A program made the translations under genes and the position numbers. This document shows positions 24,865-34,500 of a DNA stretch of 64,000 bases, piece by piece. Below the pieces are notes generated by a model that saw only the letters and a program-made list of their open reading frames with translations, was not told where the DNA came from and ran no database searches. Where the stretch lies: NCBI RefSeq assembly GCF_044962685.1, contig NZ_JBBKTX010000002.1, positions 186,001-250,000 on the forward strand. Direction: 5' to 3'. Position 1 is the stretch's first letter; each line of letters begins with the position of its first letter. The DNA is from Oceanobacter antarcticus. GTDB taxonomy: Bacteria > Pseudomonadota > Gammaproteobacteria > Pseudomonadales > Oceanobacteraceae.

Positions 24865-25672
24865 GCATCGCATGAGAAAACCTGCCATCGCATTGGTCGG
24901 GTTCTGTCTTTGCGTCACGTTGCCTGTTAACGCGGATACCCGACAGGCAGCGGAATCTCAATCTTCTAACACAGTGGCGATCAAGCAATCTGCGACAGAA
25001 CGTATCGACTCTCAGCCGTTTCGTGCTGACTCGTGGGGATTAGATGAGTCGGAATGGCAGCGTTACCAATCCTTGCTGCAGGGTATCCGGGGCAGCGTGA
25101 GTCCTGCGACCTTGTCACCCCTCGAAGTGCTGGGCATCCACGCCCGCAGTGCCGATGAACGTCGGCGCTACGCTGAACAGTGGGCAGTGATGATGCGTGA
25201 CGATGCCGAACGCATCCTGGCGTTTCAGCGGGCTTACGACGACGCCCAGCGGCGTCTTTTCCCCAACGGTTTGTTGATCGATCCCGGTGTTGCAGCGTCC
25301 ACCAAGCCGGATCAAGGTCTGGCTGGAAAATTCGTGTGGCAGTCGTCGGACCGGGTGTTGTTCTTTACCGATACCCAATGCCCGACCTGCGATGCGGTGC
25401 TGGAGCGATTGGTCAGCCAGATCAAACAGTTCTCTGGCATCGATCTGTACCTGATCGATGTGTTTGCCGGTGAGGAATCCCGTATACGTGACTGGGCGGC
25501 CTCGAAACAGATCGATCCACAATGGGTGAGTGAGCACAAGATTACCTTGAACATCGACGATGGTGCGCTAGGTAAGGTCTCCGCACATACGGGTCTGCAA
25601 GGACAAGATTTGCCCGTACTGATACTGCGGCGGGATGATCGCTTGATGCCCTTGCCGCTATCACGATTCTAG
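24848..25672 (+). CDS. TIGR03759 family ICE protein (PFL_4693-like)
   Basis: A 274-residue exported protein of the transfer block. A signal peptide (about 1-28, ending VNADT) is followed by the family signature SWGLDESEWQRYQSLLQG and GIHARSADERRRYAEQW. The C-terminal part (about 160-265) has a thioredoxin-like shape with the pair Cys-Pro-Thr-Cys (TQCPTC), suggesting a disulphide function in the periplasm. Starts inside the previous gene. Confidence 0.85.
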   Translation: MKMTIEHRMRKPAIALVGFCLCVTLPVNADTRQAAESQSSNTVAIKQSATERIDSQPFRADSWGLDESEWQRYQSLLQGIRGSVSPATLSPLEVLGIHARSADERRRYAEQWAVMMRDDAERILAFQRAYDDAQRRLFPNGLLIDPGVAASTKPDQGLAGKFVWQSSDRVLFFTDTQCPTCDAVLERLVSQIKQFSGIDLYLIDVFAGEESRIRDWAASKQIDPQWVSEHKITLNIDDGALGKVSAHTGLQGQDLPVLILRRDDRLMPLPLSRF

Positions 25673-25684
25673 CGGGCGCCGGTC

Positions 25685-26245
25685 ATGGTGAATTGGCCGA
25701 TCATACCTTGTGTTATCGGTTTGCTGTGGTGGTCGACGGCCGCGCAGTCGCAATCCGTGCCAGTGGGGTATCAGCAAGTCGCGAGCGAATACGGCCTGCC
25801 TCCGGGCCTGCTCTACGCGGTGGCCTTGACCGAGAGCGGACAGAGCTCGCTCAGCGGTGGACAGTTCCGCCCCTGGCCATGGGCGCTCAATATTGATGGG
25901 GAAGGACACTATTTCCCGTCGCGCCAGATGGCATGGCAGACACTGGAGATGGTGTTGACAGAAACTAAAACCTCAGTGGATATCGGGCTGATGCAAATCA
26001 GTTGGCGTTACCACCGTTCAGTCCTGGGTTCATCCTGGCAAGCGCTGGATCCATACCACAACCTGCGTGTGGCCGCCGCGATCCTGCGCGACTGCTTCGT
26101 CGAACACACCCAATGGATTCAAAGCGCCGGCTGCTATCACGCACCCAACGATCCTGCCCGAGCTGATCGCTACGGTCAGCGGGTCAAGGCGCACTGGATG
26201 TGGTTGAACGATACACCACAGGAGGTACGTCTTGAGAATCCATAA
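25685..26245 (+). CDS. lytic transglycosylase of the transfer system
   Basis: A 186-residue SLT-fold enzyme that opens peptidoglycan for the conjugation channel. After a signal peptide (about 1-21) come the catalytic Glu in YAVALTESGQS, the DIGLMQISW motif, and the NLRVAAAILRD and AGCYHAPND segments of transglycosylase family 1. Placement between TIGR03759 and PFL_4695 is the usual order. Confidence 0.88.
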   Translation: MVNWPIIPCVIGLLWWSTAAQSQSVPVGYQQVASEYGLPPGLLYAVALTESGQSSLSGGQFRPWPWALNIDGEGHYFPSRQMAWQTLEMVLTETKTSVDIGLMQISWRYHRSVLGSSWQALDPYHNLRVAAAILRDCFVEHTQWIQSAGCYHAPNDPARADRYGQRVKAHWMWLNDTPQEVRLENP

Positions 26246-26801
26246 ACAACGATCGTTGCCAGTCCTCGTGCTCGGGCTGGTCATGAACTCCTCCGTATTG
26301 GCTGAGCTGGCGGTGATTTATGACAGTGGTCAGACCCGACCCTTAGCGCCGTTACTCAGCCCACTTTTGTCGAAGAAAACTCAATCGACCGCCCCGGCTG
26401 AATCGAGCGACCACAATCCATCTTCAACGTCCTTGCTCGGTCCGGCGACTCTCGGCAATTTATTGCCCATACGTTCACCCGGATTGGTCGTAGGCGATAC
26501 CGCCGATAGCCAACTGAGTCCCGAAGCCCTGGCGCGTTTGGCGCAAGGGAATCCACGCCCCTTCTTTCTCATCGGCTCGGATGCGGTGTCAGTGCAATGG
26601 CTGGCGACTCACCACGACACTCTCAGAGCCCTGGGTGCGGTGGGCATGTTGGTACAAGCCGATACCGAGGCGGATGTTCGACGGGTTGCTGAAGTGGCGC
26701 AGGACTTATCCGTCACTCTGGGCTCCGGGAGTGATTTGGCCACCGCACTGGGTATTCATCATTACCCGGTATTGATTACCCGTGATGGCATCCGGCAATG
26801 A
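26232..26801 (+). CDS. PFL_4695 family ICE protein (TIGR03765)
   Basis: A 189-residue exported protein with a signal (about 1-23), family features RPLAPLL near the N-terminus and the conserved LPIRSPGLVVGD, FFLIGSDAVSVQWL, and a final GIHHYPVLITRDGIRQ that pairs with a TraD partner in other ICEs. Overlaps neighbours on both sides (stop overlaps the TraD start). Function in transfer is by genetic context only. Confidence 0.87.
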   Translation: MRIHKQRSLPVLVLGLVMNSSVLAELAVIYDSGQTRPLAPLLSPLLSKKTQSTAPAESSDHNPSSTSLLGPATLGNLLPIRSPGLVVGDTADSQLSPEALARLAQGNPRPFFLIGSDAVSVQWLATHHDTLRALGAVGMLVQADTEADVRRVAEVAQDLSVTLGSGSDLATALGIHHYPVLITRDGIRQ

Positions 26802-28927
26802 GTTCGCATCCGATGGAAGCGCTGTTGCGGCCTCCCGTAGAGTTATGGTCCACCTGTACGGCGTTTGCGGCGGGTACGCTGGCCTGGCTCGCCCCCTGGG
26901 CCTTGATGATGCCACCGGGTATCGCAATGGCCACCAGCCTGACCTTTTTCGGCTTTGGCTTGTGGCGGGGCCGTCAAGCATGGCGTGTGTTGCGCTACCA
27001 GCATCACATGAAGCGGCTGCCGGATTACCAAGTGCGGGCCAACCAGATCCCCGTCAGTCGCCATAAGCTGTTTTTGGGCAAAGGCTTTCGCTGGACCCAG
27101 CAACACACCCAGCGCCTGCGCGATACCCTCAAGCCCGAGGTTCAACGTTGCGTTCAGCCGGGCTCGCTATACCAGTGGGCGCGACAAAAGGAAGTGGCCT
27201 GGGAATCGATGCCAGTCCTGTCTTTGCTGGCCAAAGCCCTGCGTAGCCGCAGCCGTTGGAACCCGCTGGCACCATTACCAGCCGTCGGCGGTAAACCCGC
27301 CCTGCACGCGGTTGAACCGCAAGAGCAGCCCGTGTGGATGGATTTGGGTGAACGGGTTGGGCACACGCTGGTGTTGGGCACCACGCGCGTCGGTAAGACA
27401 CGCCTGGCGGAACTGCTGATTACCCAGGACATCCGCCGGGGCGATGTCGTCATTGTCTTTGACCCCAAAGGGGATGCCGATCTGTTGCGTCGCATCTACG
27501 CCGAGGCGAAGCGCGCCGGTCGGCTGGACGATTTTTATCTGTTTCATCTCGGCTTTCCGGAACTGTCGGCGCGTTACAACGCCATCGGTAACTTCTCCCG
27601 CATTACCGAGGTCGCGACCCGTATCGCCAATCAGTTGCCCAACGAGGGCAACTCCGCTGCCTTCAAGGAGTTCGCCTGGCGCTTCGTCAATATCATTGCG
27701 CGCGCTTTGGTGGCCCTGAAACGCCGGCCGGACTACCAGCAGATCCGTCGCTACATCAACGACATCGAGCCCTTGTTTGTGGAATACGCCGGCCACTGTG
27801 CCGACGTTGCCGGCATCGAAGCCTGGCCGTCTCTGGTTGAAGAGCGCGCGGCGGATATCAAAGAGCGCAACCTGCCCAATGCCCTACGTGGCCGGTCGAT
27901 GGAAGCCATCGCCTGCATGCGCTTGTTGCAGGAGAAGGCCATTTACGATCCCGTCCTGGACGGGCTGATTTCCGCGTTCAAATACGACAAGACCTATTTC
28001 GACAAGATCGTCAGCTCCGTCGGCCCGCTGATGGAAAAGCTGACTACAGGTACCATTGCCGGGCTGATCTCACCGGATTACCAGGATAAGCACGACGCCA
28101 GGCCGATCTTTGAATGGATGGATGTGGTGCGCCGCAAGGGCATCGTGTATGTGGGACTGGATGCACTCACCGATACCACAGTGGCCAGTGCGGTGGGCAA
28201 TTCCATGTTTGCGGATCTGGTGTCCGTCGCGGGGCATATCTACAAGCACGGTGTCGCGGCTAAGGGTACTCATGCGCCAACCCTGAAAACCTCGCCACAC
28301 TCGACCCCCACCATTTCTCTGCATGCGGATGAGTTTAACGAGCTGATCGGTGATGAGTTCGTGCCACTGCTGAACAAGGCCGGCGGGGCAGGCTTTCAGG
28401 TCACGGCCTATACTCAGACCTGGTCGGACGTGGAAGCACGGATCGGCAGTCGGGCGAAAGCGGGGCAGGTGGCCGGTAACTTCAATACCCTGCTGATGCT
28501 GCGGGTGAAAGAGCTGGACACCGCCGCCATGCTGACCGAGCAGTTGCCGCGGGTTGAGGTCTTCACCCTGATGAGTGTCTCCGGCGTCGATGATTCGTCG
28601 GATCCCGGTTCCGGGGTCGACTTCAAATCCCGCAACGAAGACCGGATCAGCGTCTCGGAAGTTCCGATGCTGACCGCCGCCGATATGGTCACACTACCCA
28701 AGGGACAGGCCTTCGCCCTGCTGGAAGGCGGCCAGCTCTGGAAAATCCGCATCCCGCTGCCGGATGACCGCGAGGATACGGCCATGCCCGACGACTTTGA
28801 GGCGATAGCCGAGGCCATGCGCCGCAGCTATATCACCAACGATCATTGGTACCGGGTCACCGATCACTGGTGGCACGCCGTCTCCGAGGCCGCGATCCGA
28901 CCCTCAGACGCCGGTGAGCAGGCTTGA
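26798..28927 (+). CDS. traD: type IV coupling protein TraD (GI/SXT-like)
   Basis: The inner-membrane ATPase that brings relaxosome and substrate to the secretion channel. 709 residues: two membrane segments near 20-60, Walker A GTTRVGKT at 194-201 (an Arg replaces the usual Gly/Ser), Walker B DVVIVFDPKGD soon after, a helical domain, and a second motif region at HADEFNELIGDEF with QVTAYTQTWSD. Length and order match the TraD of SXT/PFGI ICEs. It overlaps the PFL_4695 stop (ATGAG). Confidence 0.93.
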   Translation: MSSHPMEALLRPPVELWSTCTAFAAGTLAWLAPWALMMPPGIAMATSLTFFGFGLWRGRQAWRVLRYQHHMKRLPDYQVRANQIPVSRHKLFLGKGFRWTQQHTQRLRDTLKPEVQRCVQPGSLYQWARQKEVAWESMPVLSLLAKALRSRSRWNPLAPLPAVGGKPALHAVEPQEQPVWMDLGERVGHTLVLGTTRVGKTRLAELLITQDIRRGDVVIVFDPKGDADLLRRIYAEAKRAGRLDDFYLFHLGFPELSARYNAIGNFSRITEVATRIANQLPNEGNSAAFKEFAWRFVNIIARALVALKRRPDYQQIRRYINDIEPLFVEYAGHCADVAGIEAWPSLVEERAADIKERNLPNALRGRSMEAIACMRLLQEKAIYDPVLDGLISAFKYDKTYFDKIVSSVGPLMEKLTTGTIAGLISPDYQDKHDARPIFEWMDVVRRKGIVYVGLDALTDTTVASAVGNSMFADLVSVAGHIYKHGVAAKGTHAPTLKTSPHSTPTISLHADEFNELIGDEFVPLLNKAGGAGFQVTAYTQTWSDVEARIGSRAKAGQVAGNFNTLLMLRVKELDTAAMLTEQLPRVEVFTLMSVSGVDDSSDPGSGVDFKSRNEDRISVSEVPMLTAADMVTLPKGQAFALLEGGQLWKIRIPLPDDREDTAMPDDFEAIAEAMRRSYITNDHWYRVTDHWWHAVSEAAIRPSDAGEQA

Positions 28928-29661
28928 GCACGGTGGAGCCCCGTGATCCCCGACGGACGGTTGCACAGCCGGGTACCGTATCCCGGCTGCTGACGGGCAT
29001 CGCCCAGTGCCTCAAATGGCTGTTTCTCTCCCTGTGGTTCTCCATTCTGGTGGAGTGGATCGGCATGGCGTTCTGGTGGGAAGAGCAAGGACTTGGCCAC
29101 AGTCGGCAGATGCTGGTGAATGAACTTCAGTTCCTCGGCGCCGACTTTCATCGCAGCTGGCTAACCGCCCAGCCGATGGTGTTCGCCAGTAACCTCTCGG
29201 ATCGCATCTACCAGTTTGCCTTCGAGTGGACGGGGCTCGTGGATCTGATTCACTGGATCACACCGGTACCATCTGCGGAGGAAACCGGTCTGAGACCGGT
29301 GCTGCACCGATTTTACCGGCCCGTCGCTGACTATGTGCTGGCGGGTATGCAAATCACCCAGGTCTTTGCGGTACGACTCGCCATCCTGACGCTGGCCACG
29401 CCGGTATTTGGACTGTTCACCCTGGTGGCGCTGGTGGATGGACTGGTGCGGCGCGACCTGCGGCGTTGGGGAGGCGGCAGGGAAAGCTCTTTCGTGTACC
29501 ACTACGCCAAGAAAGCCGCCATACCGCTGATCATCATGGCCTGGGTGTTGTACCTGGCGCTGCCGCTCAGTTTGCACCCGTCCTGGATCATCCTGCCATT
29601 TGCCCTGGCCTTTGCCTTCGCCGTCACCATCACAGCCAGTACCTTTAAAAAGTACCTTTAA
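28924..29661 (+). CDS. TIGR03747 family ICE membrane protein (PFL_4697-like)
   Basis: A 245-residue integral membrane protein with four hydrophobic segments (about 27-47, 135-165, 197-220 and 218-238) and the family features SLWFSILVEWIGM and LGHSRQMLV. It starts at TTG overlapping the TraD stop (TTGAGC), and it is the last backbone gene before cargo 1. Likely helps TraD in the inner membrane. Confidence 0.85.
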   Translation: MSTVEPRDPRRTVAQPGTVSRLLTGIAQCLKWLFLSLWFSILVEWIGMAFWWEEQGLGHSRQMLVNELQFLGADFHRSWLTAQPMVFASNLSDRIYQFAFEWTGLVDLIHWITPVPSAEETGLRPVLHRFYRPVADYVLAGMQITQVFAVRLAILTLATPVFGLFTLVALVDGLVRRDLRRWGGGRESSFVYHYAKKAAIPLIIMAWVLYLALPLSLHPSWIILPFALAFAFAVTITASTFKKYL

Positions 29662-29692
29662 ACGTACTTCTAATACTAAGTCATTGAACCAG

Positions 29693-29747
29693 TTGACTGT
29701 ACCTTTACAGTCTGCTAGGCTGCATTTAAGCACTGTAAAAATACAGT
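29693..29747 (+). promoter_or_regulatory. promoter with twin operators of the RES toxin-antitoxin operon
   Basis: TTGACT (29693-29698), a 17-bp spacer and TAGGCT (29716-29721) form a promoter. Two perfect palindromes ACTGTA-N4-TACAGT lie at 29696-29711, over the -35 and spacer, and at 29732-29747, just after the expected start; their centres are 36 bp apart. Autorepression by the antitoxin is predicted. Confidence 0.75.
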
Positions 29748-29771
29748 ATGAATGCTGCTTAGGAGGTAATC

Positions 29772-30173
29772 ATGATCGCTCAAGCCGAACAACTGCTGCA
29801 ACGTGGTTCCAGTGTCACCAGTTCACTGCTGCCGGCGATTTTCAATATCTTCAGCCAGTGGCGCCTCACTGGAGCCCAGCAGATGACGCTACTGGGACTC
29901 AGCAATGAGAAGACCCTCTATAACTGGAAGAGCCAACCCGAGAAGGCCAAGCTGACGCGAGACCTGTTGGAACGGGCCAGCTACATTTTGGGGATCTACA
30001 AGTCATTGCAAATCCTGTTGCCTGATCAGGTGCTGGCTGACCAGTGGCTGGCTACTCCCAACGACAACCCGCTGTTCAATGGCACGGCGCCGCTGGACCG
30101 GATACTCGCTGGTCAGGTGGTCGACCTGGCCATGGTCAGGGATTTTCTCGATGCGGAGCGGGGTGGCTGGTGA
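29772..30173 (+). CDS. MbcA/ParS/Xre-type antitoxin
   Basis: A 133-residue antitoxin. The N-terminal Xre-like HTH region contains MTLLGLSNEKTLYNWKSQPEKAKL; the C-terminal DUF2384 toxin-binding domain has ILGIYKSLQILLPDQVLADQWLA..NPLFNGTAPLDRI. It neutralises the RES toxin encoded next, and binds its own promoter in studied families. The ribosome site TAGGAGG precedes the ATG. The last residues overlap the toxin start (GTGA). Confidence 0.92.
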   Translation: MIAQAEQLLQRGSSVTSSLLPAIFNIFSQWRLTGAQQMTLLGLSNEKTLYNWKSQPEKAKLTRDLLERASYILGIYKSLQILLPDQVLADQWLATPNDNPLFNGTAPLDRILAGQVVDLAMVRDFLDAERGGW

Positions 30174-30862
30174 TCGCTATCGATACGTTACCCACTAGCG
30201 AGGTCAATGAATCGGTCTATCGGATCATCCTGTCGCGCTACCCGCAGATCCACCTGTTCGAACGCGTCTCCAACCCACAGGATTGGGAGGTGCTCTACGC
30301 TGTCGAGTCCCTGACCAACCCCCGGCTACGGGATGAAGTCGGTGATATTCGCCTGGTGCCACCGGAAGACCGGGTCTATGGCGACGGTGCCTCCTGGATC
30401 ATGGCGGCCTTTACCCACCCGCCGGTCGATGGCCGAGGTGGTCGCTTCAACTGGGACTTCGGCATCTATTACTGCGCTGCCGACGAAGCGGTCGCCATTG
30501 CCGAATCGTCCTACCACCGGGCGCGCTTCCTGCGTGAGTCCCGAATCGACAAGACCACTCAGGAAATGCGCGTGATTCGCGCACAGTTGGGGCCGACAAC
30601 TCTCCACGATGTCCGTCACCTGCTTGGAGACGCCATCTACGACACCGATCATTATGGCGAAGCCCAGCAGCTCGGTTACGCGTTACGTGATACCAAAAGC
30701 TTTGGTGTTCACTACCAAAGCGTGAGAGCGAAAGGGGAGTGCTACGGAGTAATGCGTGCTCGAGCGCTGTCCGATGCGATTCACTGGCGTTATCTGCGCT
30801 ACCACTATGACCAGGGAGCGATAGTCAACGTCGAATCTCTCGATGGCAGTGGCAGGAGGTGA
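30170..30862 (+). CDS. RES-domain toxin (NAD+ phosphorylase family)
   Basis: A 230-residue toxin; RES enzymes of this kind break down NAD+ by phosphorolysis in the cytoplasm. The GTG at 30170 overlaps the antitoxin stop, giving coupled translation; a longer upstream frame inside the antitoxin is spurious. Active-site features are Arg18 (VYRII), Arg92 (GGRFNW), Tyr100/101 (GIYYCA), Glu106/Glu112 (DEAVAIAE) and the C-terminal strand ECYGVMRARAL. It is intact. Confidence 0.9.
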   Translation: MIAIDTLPTSEVNESVYRIILSRYPQIHLFERVSNPQDWEVLYAVESLTNPRLRDEVGDIRLVPPEDRVYGDGASWIMAAFTHPPVDGRGGRFNWDFGIYYCAADEAVAIAESSYHRARFLRESRIDKTTQEMRVIRAQLGPTTLHDVRHLLGDAIYDTDHYGEAQQLGYALRDTKSFGVHYQSVRAKGECYGVMRARALSDAIHWRYLRYHYDQGAIVNVESLDGSGRR

Positions 30863-30874
30863 GGGCAATGTACT

Positions 30875-31477
30875 ATGTCTAAGTGCAATGAGCTGCTGTG
30901 GATCTTCACCCAACTCCCGGACGATTACATCGTCCTCGATACCGAAACCACCGGACTCCCTGACGAAAACGGCCCACCGGATATCGTGACACTCGGTATC
31001 ACCGTGGTGAGAAATCGAGCGATAGCGGAATCCATCGAATTTAAAACACGGCCACAAAAACGCATTTCAGAAGAAGCGCAGTCGATACACGGCATTACCA
31101 ATGAACAGGCTGCAGGATTTGATTCCTTTGATTTCCAATGGAATCAGATCGCCGAATACCTGAAAGATCAGCTTATCGTCATTCACAACGCGAGTTTTGA
31201 CTGGCCGATTATTCTGGATCACGTCTACCGATATGCTTTGTCAATGCCGCCAATTCAAGGTGTGTTTTGCAGTCAGAAAGCAGCAATTCCCTGGGCGCAG
31301 GCGACCGGTTTACCTGGCAGCCACAGAGGCCCATCGTTAGATGCGCTGACGAAAGTGCTGGGTATTGAAGACCTCAGAGCAAAGTTTGGTGGAATTCATG
31401 GGGCGCAGATAGATAGTCAGCAAGCGGCTCAAGTTTCAGAGGTGATGAGACACAATGGTAATATAGATCAGGTTTAA
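30875..31477 (+). CDS. DEDDh-family 3'-5' exonuclease (DnaQ-like)
   Basis: A stand-alone 200-residue nuclease. Exo I is LDTETTG (Asp22, Glu24), exo II is VIHNASFDWPI (Asp), and exo III is HGAQIDSQQAA (His and Asp), the complete DEDDh set as in the DNA polymerase III epsilon subunit. An unusual Cys (CSQKAAIPW) follows a loop. It lies 12 bp after the RES toxin and 52 bp before the large NTPase. Base composition drops from here on, so it may have come with the NTPase and protease genes. Substrate may be DNA or RNA. Confidence 0.82.
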   Translation: MSKCNELLWIFTQLPDDYIVLDTETTGLPDENGPPDIVTLGITVVRNRAIAESIEFKTRPQKRISEEAQSIHGITNEQAAGFDSFDFQWNQIAEYLKDQLIVIHNASFDWPIILDHVYRYALSMPPIQGVFCSQKAAIPWAQATGLPGSHRGPSLDALTKVLGIEDLRAKFGGIHGAQIDSQQAAQVSEVMRHNGNIDQV

Positions 31478-31529
31478 ATCTTGAGTCACGATTGATGGAA
31501 ATAGATCTTTAAGGTTAGTTCAGTATCGT

Positions 31530-34500
31530 ATGATAAAGATCATCACCGCACTAACACGCTGGCTTGCCAATAGCCTCTATAGCATCGTGTCTTGGCTGGA
31601 AAGCAAAGACCGCTCCGCCGACATGCAATCGAAGTTCGTGGACCTCGCGCCAACTGATAAGGCGGACAAGGCTGGCATATATTCCGAAGCGATTCTCTTT
31701 GCGACGAACAATGCGAAGGTCTCTAACATTGCCCTAACGGGTCCCTATGGGTCGGGAAAGAGCAGCATCATCCAATCCTTCTTGAAGAAGTATCGGCGGC
31801 CTGCGCTTCATATTTCTCTTGCTGCGTTCATTCCCGAGACAGATTCGGGGGGCGAGAAGGTGAGCCGTCAAGAGATTGAGAGAAGTATCCTGCAACAGAT
31901 GCTGTATGGTGCTGATGCAAACAAGCTTCCGCTATCGCGGTTCAAAAGAATTCAGTCGCCCGGTGTTGGGTCGATTTTTAAATCTCTTTACATAATGCTT
32001 GGAATTCTCGCGCTTTGGTATGTGTTTCATCAGCGAGAAGACATCATCAGCGGCTCCTTTTTCGTTCCGCTCGCGCTCAGCAATTGGTTCAACCTGGGGA
32101 CCTTAGTGCTCGCGACAACATTCCTCTGGGTGACACTGCATCACTTTTATGTCGCGAGCTTCGGTCTATCACTCAAGAGCATCTCGCTGAAGGACGTTGA
32201 GATAAAGCCCGCACATGATGACCAGTCGTCCATATTGAACCGTCACCTAGACGAAATAGTCTACTTCTTCCAATCAACCGATTACGATCTTGTAGTCATT
32301 GAAGATATAGATCGATTTGAAAATGCCGAAATTTTCGTTACGCTGCGCGAAATTAATAGCCTCGTTAACGAGAACGCGGGCGTGAAACGAACCATCAGGT
32401 TTCTCTACGCCCTGCGTGACGACATGTTCGTCAGCACCGATCGAACCAAGTTCTTCGAATTCATCATTCCCGTCATTCCGATCATCAATACATCAAATTC
32501 GATCGACATGGTGCTTGAACAGGGAAGGAGACTCGATCTCGACGGGCGCCTTGATCGGCAGTTCCTGAGAGAGGTCTCCAGATACCTGAACGACCTTAGA
32601 TTGATTCAGAACATTTTCAATGAATATGCCATTTATGTGGCCAATTTGGAAACCGATGGAGAGAATCTGCTTGATGCCAACAAGCTCCTCGCGATCCTGA
32701 TCTATAAGAACGTCTATCCCAGGGACTTTGAGCGACTGCACCAGGGCGCGGGTACTCTCGCCGAAATTTTGAGCCGCCAAGACAAGTTGATCAGGCATGG
32801 TGAGACCACTTGCAGGAACGAGATCGCGGAACTCGAAGAGCGACTCAACGTCGCCGAACGACAGACGCCTTCGGACGTGAGAGAATTGCGCCAAATCTAC
32901 GCTATGGCTCTGCTTGAAAAGCTGCCAGCTAATGTTGCAAGCGTCAGTCTTGACGGGCGAACATGGATCAGCCTTCAGCAGATGGTCACGCACGATGCGT
33001 TTGAACAGCTGCTAGACGCTCCGCGTCTTAACTGCCGCAACGTTCAAGGACATCAACAACAGCACAATATTCCTAATCTGCAAAATGAGGTGGATTCTCA
33101 GAAATCCTATCAGCAACGCAAGGAGGAGATCGAAAGCAAGGCGACTGACAGTAAGAACAAGAGCTTACGCCGAATACGCGACCTTAAATCAAAGATCGCA
33201 ACGCTTCGCACCTTTAAGCTCAACGAGCTGTTGCGTTTGAACACCGACCGAGTGCAGGATCTTTTTAAGGACTTCGGGAAAAACGGAGAGCTTGCCCGTT
33301 TTCTGATCCTGGAAGGCCATCTCGACGATACCTACTACCAATACACTTCACTCTTTCACTCAGGCCGTTTGTCGCCCAATGACAACAAGTTTCTGATCCA
33401 AATACGGGCATTCGTCACGCCTGAGCCGGGTTTTCCGATTGACAATCCCAAAGAGGTCATTGCCGCGATGCGAGATGAAGACTTCCGGCAAAGTTACGTT
33501 TTGAACGTTAAGCTCGTTGATAGCCTCCTGAGTGATCGGAGCCGCTATCTTGACCAAACGCAGAAGCTTTTCGAGTTTCTCTCGGCCGAGTTTGAGAGCT
33601 GCGAGGGCTTTTTCGATGCCTATTATGACAGCGGCCGCTATGTTGCAGGATTACTATCGGGATTAACCGACGCTTGGAAAGGTCTCGTCCCAACAGCCAT
33701 TGCCAGCCCCAAGAATATCCTTCACGTCACCCAACTGCTTGCGGGCCTACCTGAAGGCTCGCTCAAAACGCTCGCAAGGGATTTTGACGAGCTACCGGAA
33801 TTTGTTTCGGTGAACCTTCCTGAGATTCTGGAGCAGTCACCCGAACTAGCACCGGAACGCCTTAAATGCCTCGACTTCGAGGTCAAAGATCTGGCTTCAA
33901 TCAAAAAACACTTTGGAATTGTACGGTTCATGTTCGAGGCGGGGCTTTTCGAACTTACGATAGCGAACCTGGAATACGTCTACGGGTCGATATTGGGAGA
34001 GAACAATCTCGAGCCACTGCGCGAGAGAAACTTCACTGCCATACGTTCGACGAACAACGCTATCTTGATGGAGCGGGTCGAACGCGATTTCGACCGCTAC
34101 TTTAGCGATGTACTTTTGGAGTTGGAAGAAAACTCTAAAGAGGATGCGCCTGCTATTCTTTCCGTGGTTCGCCACGATACACTTGATGAGGATGATCTTC
34201 GGGAGTTTTTAGAGCGGCAGACAACATTATTGCCAAGCCTAGAGGACGTGCCTAAGAGATTGCACGCGGTGCTGTTCAAGCTAAGTATGATCGAACCAAC
34301 CTGGGTGAACTGTCGTGATTTTATAGAAAGTGAAGGGTTCGAAGCAGATAGCTTGGTTGGCTATCTCGATCGAGATGTTGTCCGTGCGGCTATCCTGCAA
34401 TACCCCATACCAAGCGACTCAGATTCACAGCAGCTTCGTCAATTCCTCGTCAGGGCCGGCTCGCTGTCTGATACTGCCTATAGAGAATATGCTCACATCC

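Noticed and set aside
30044..30169. Extended N-terminus of the RES toxin
   Set aside because: It lies inside the antitoxin gene in another frame; the GTG at 30170 overlapping the antitoxin stop is the better start.
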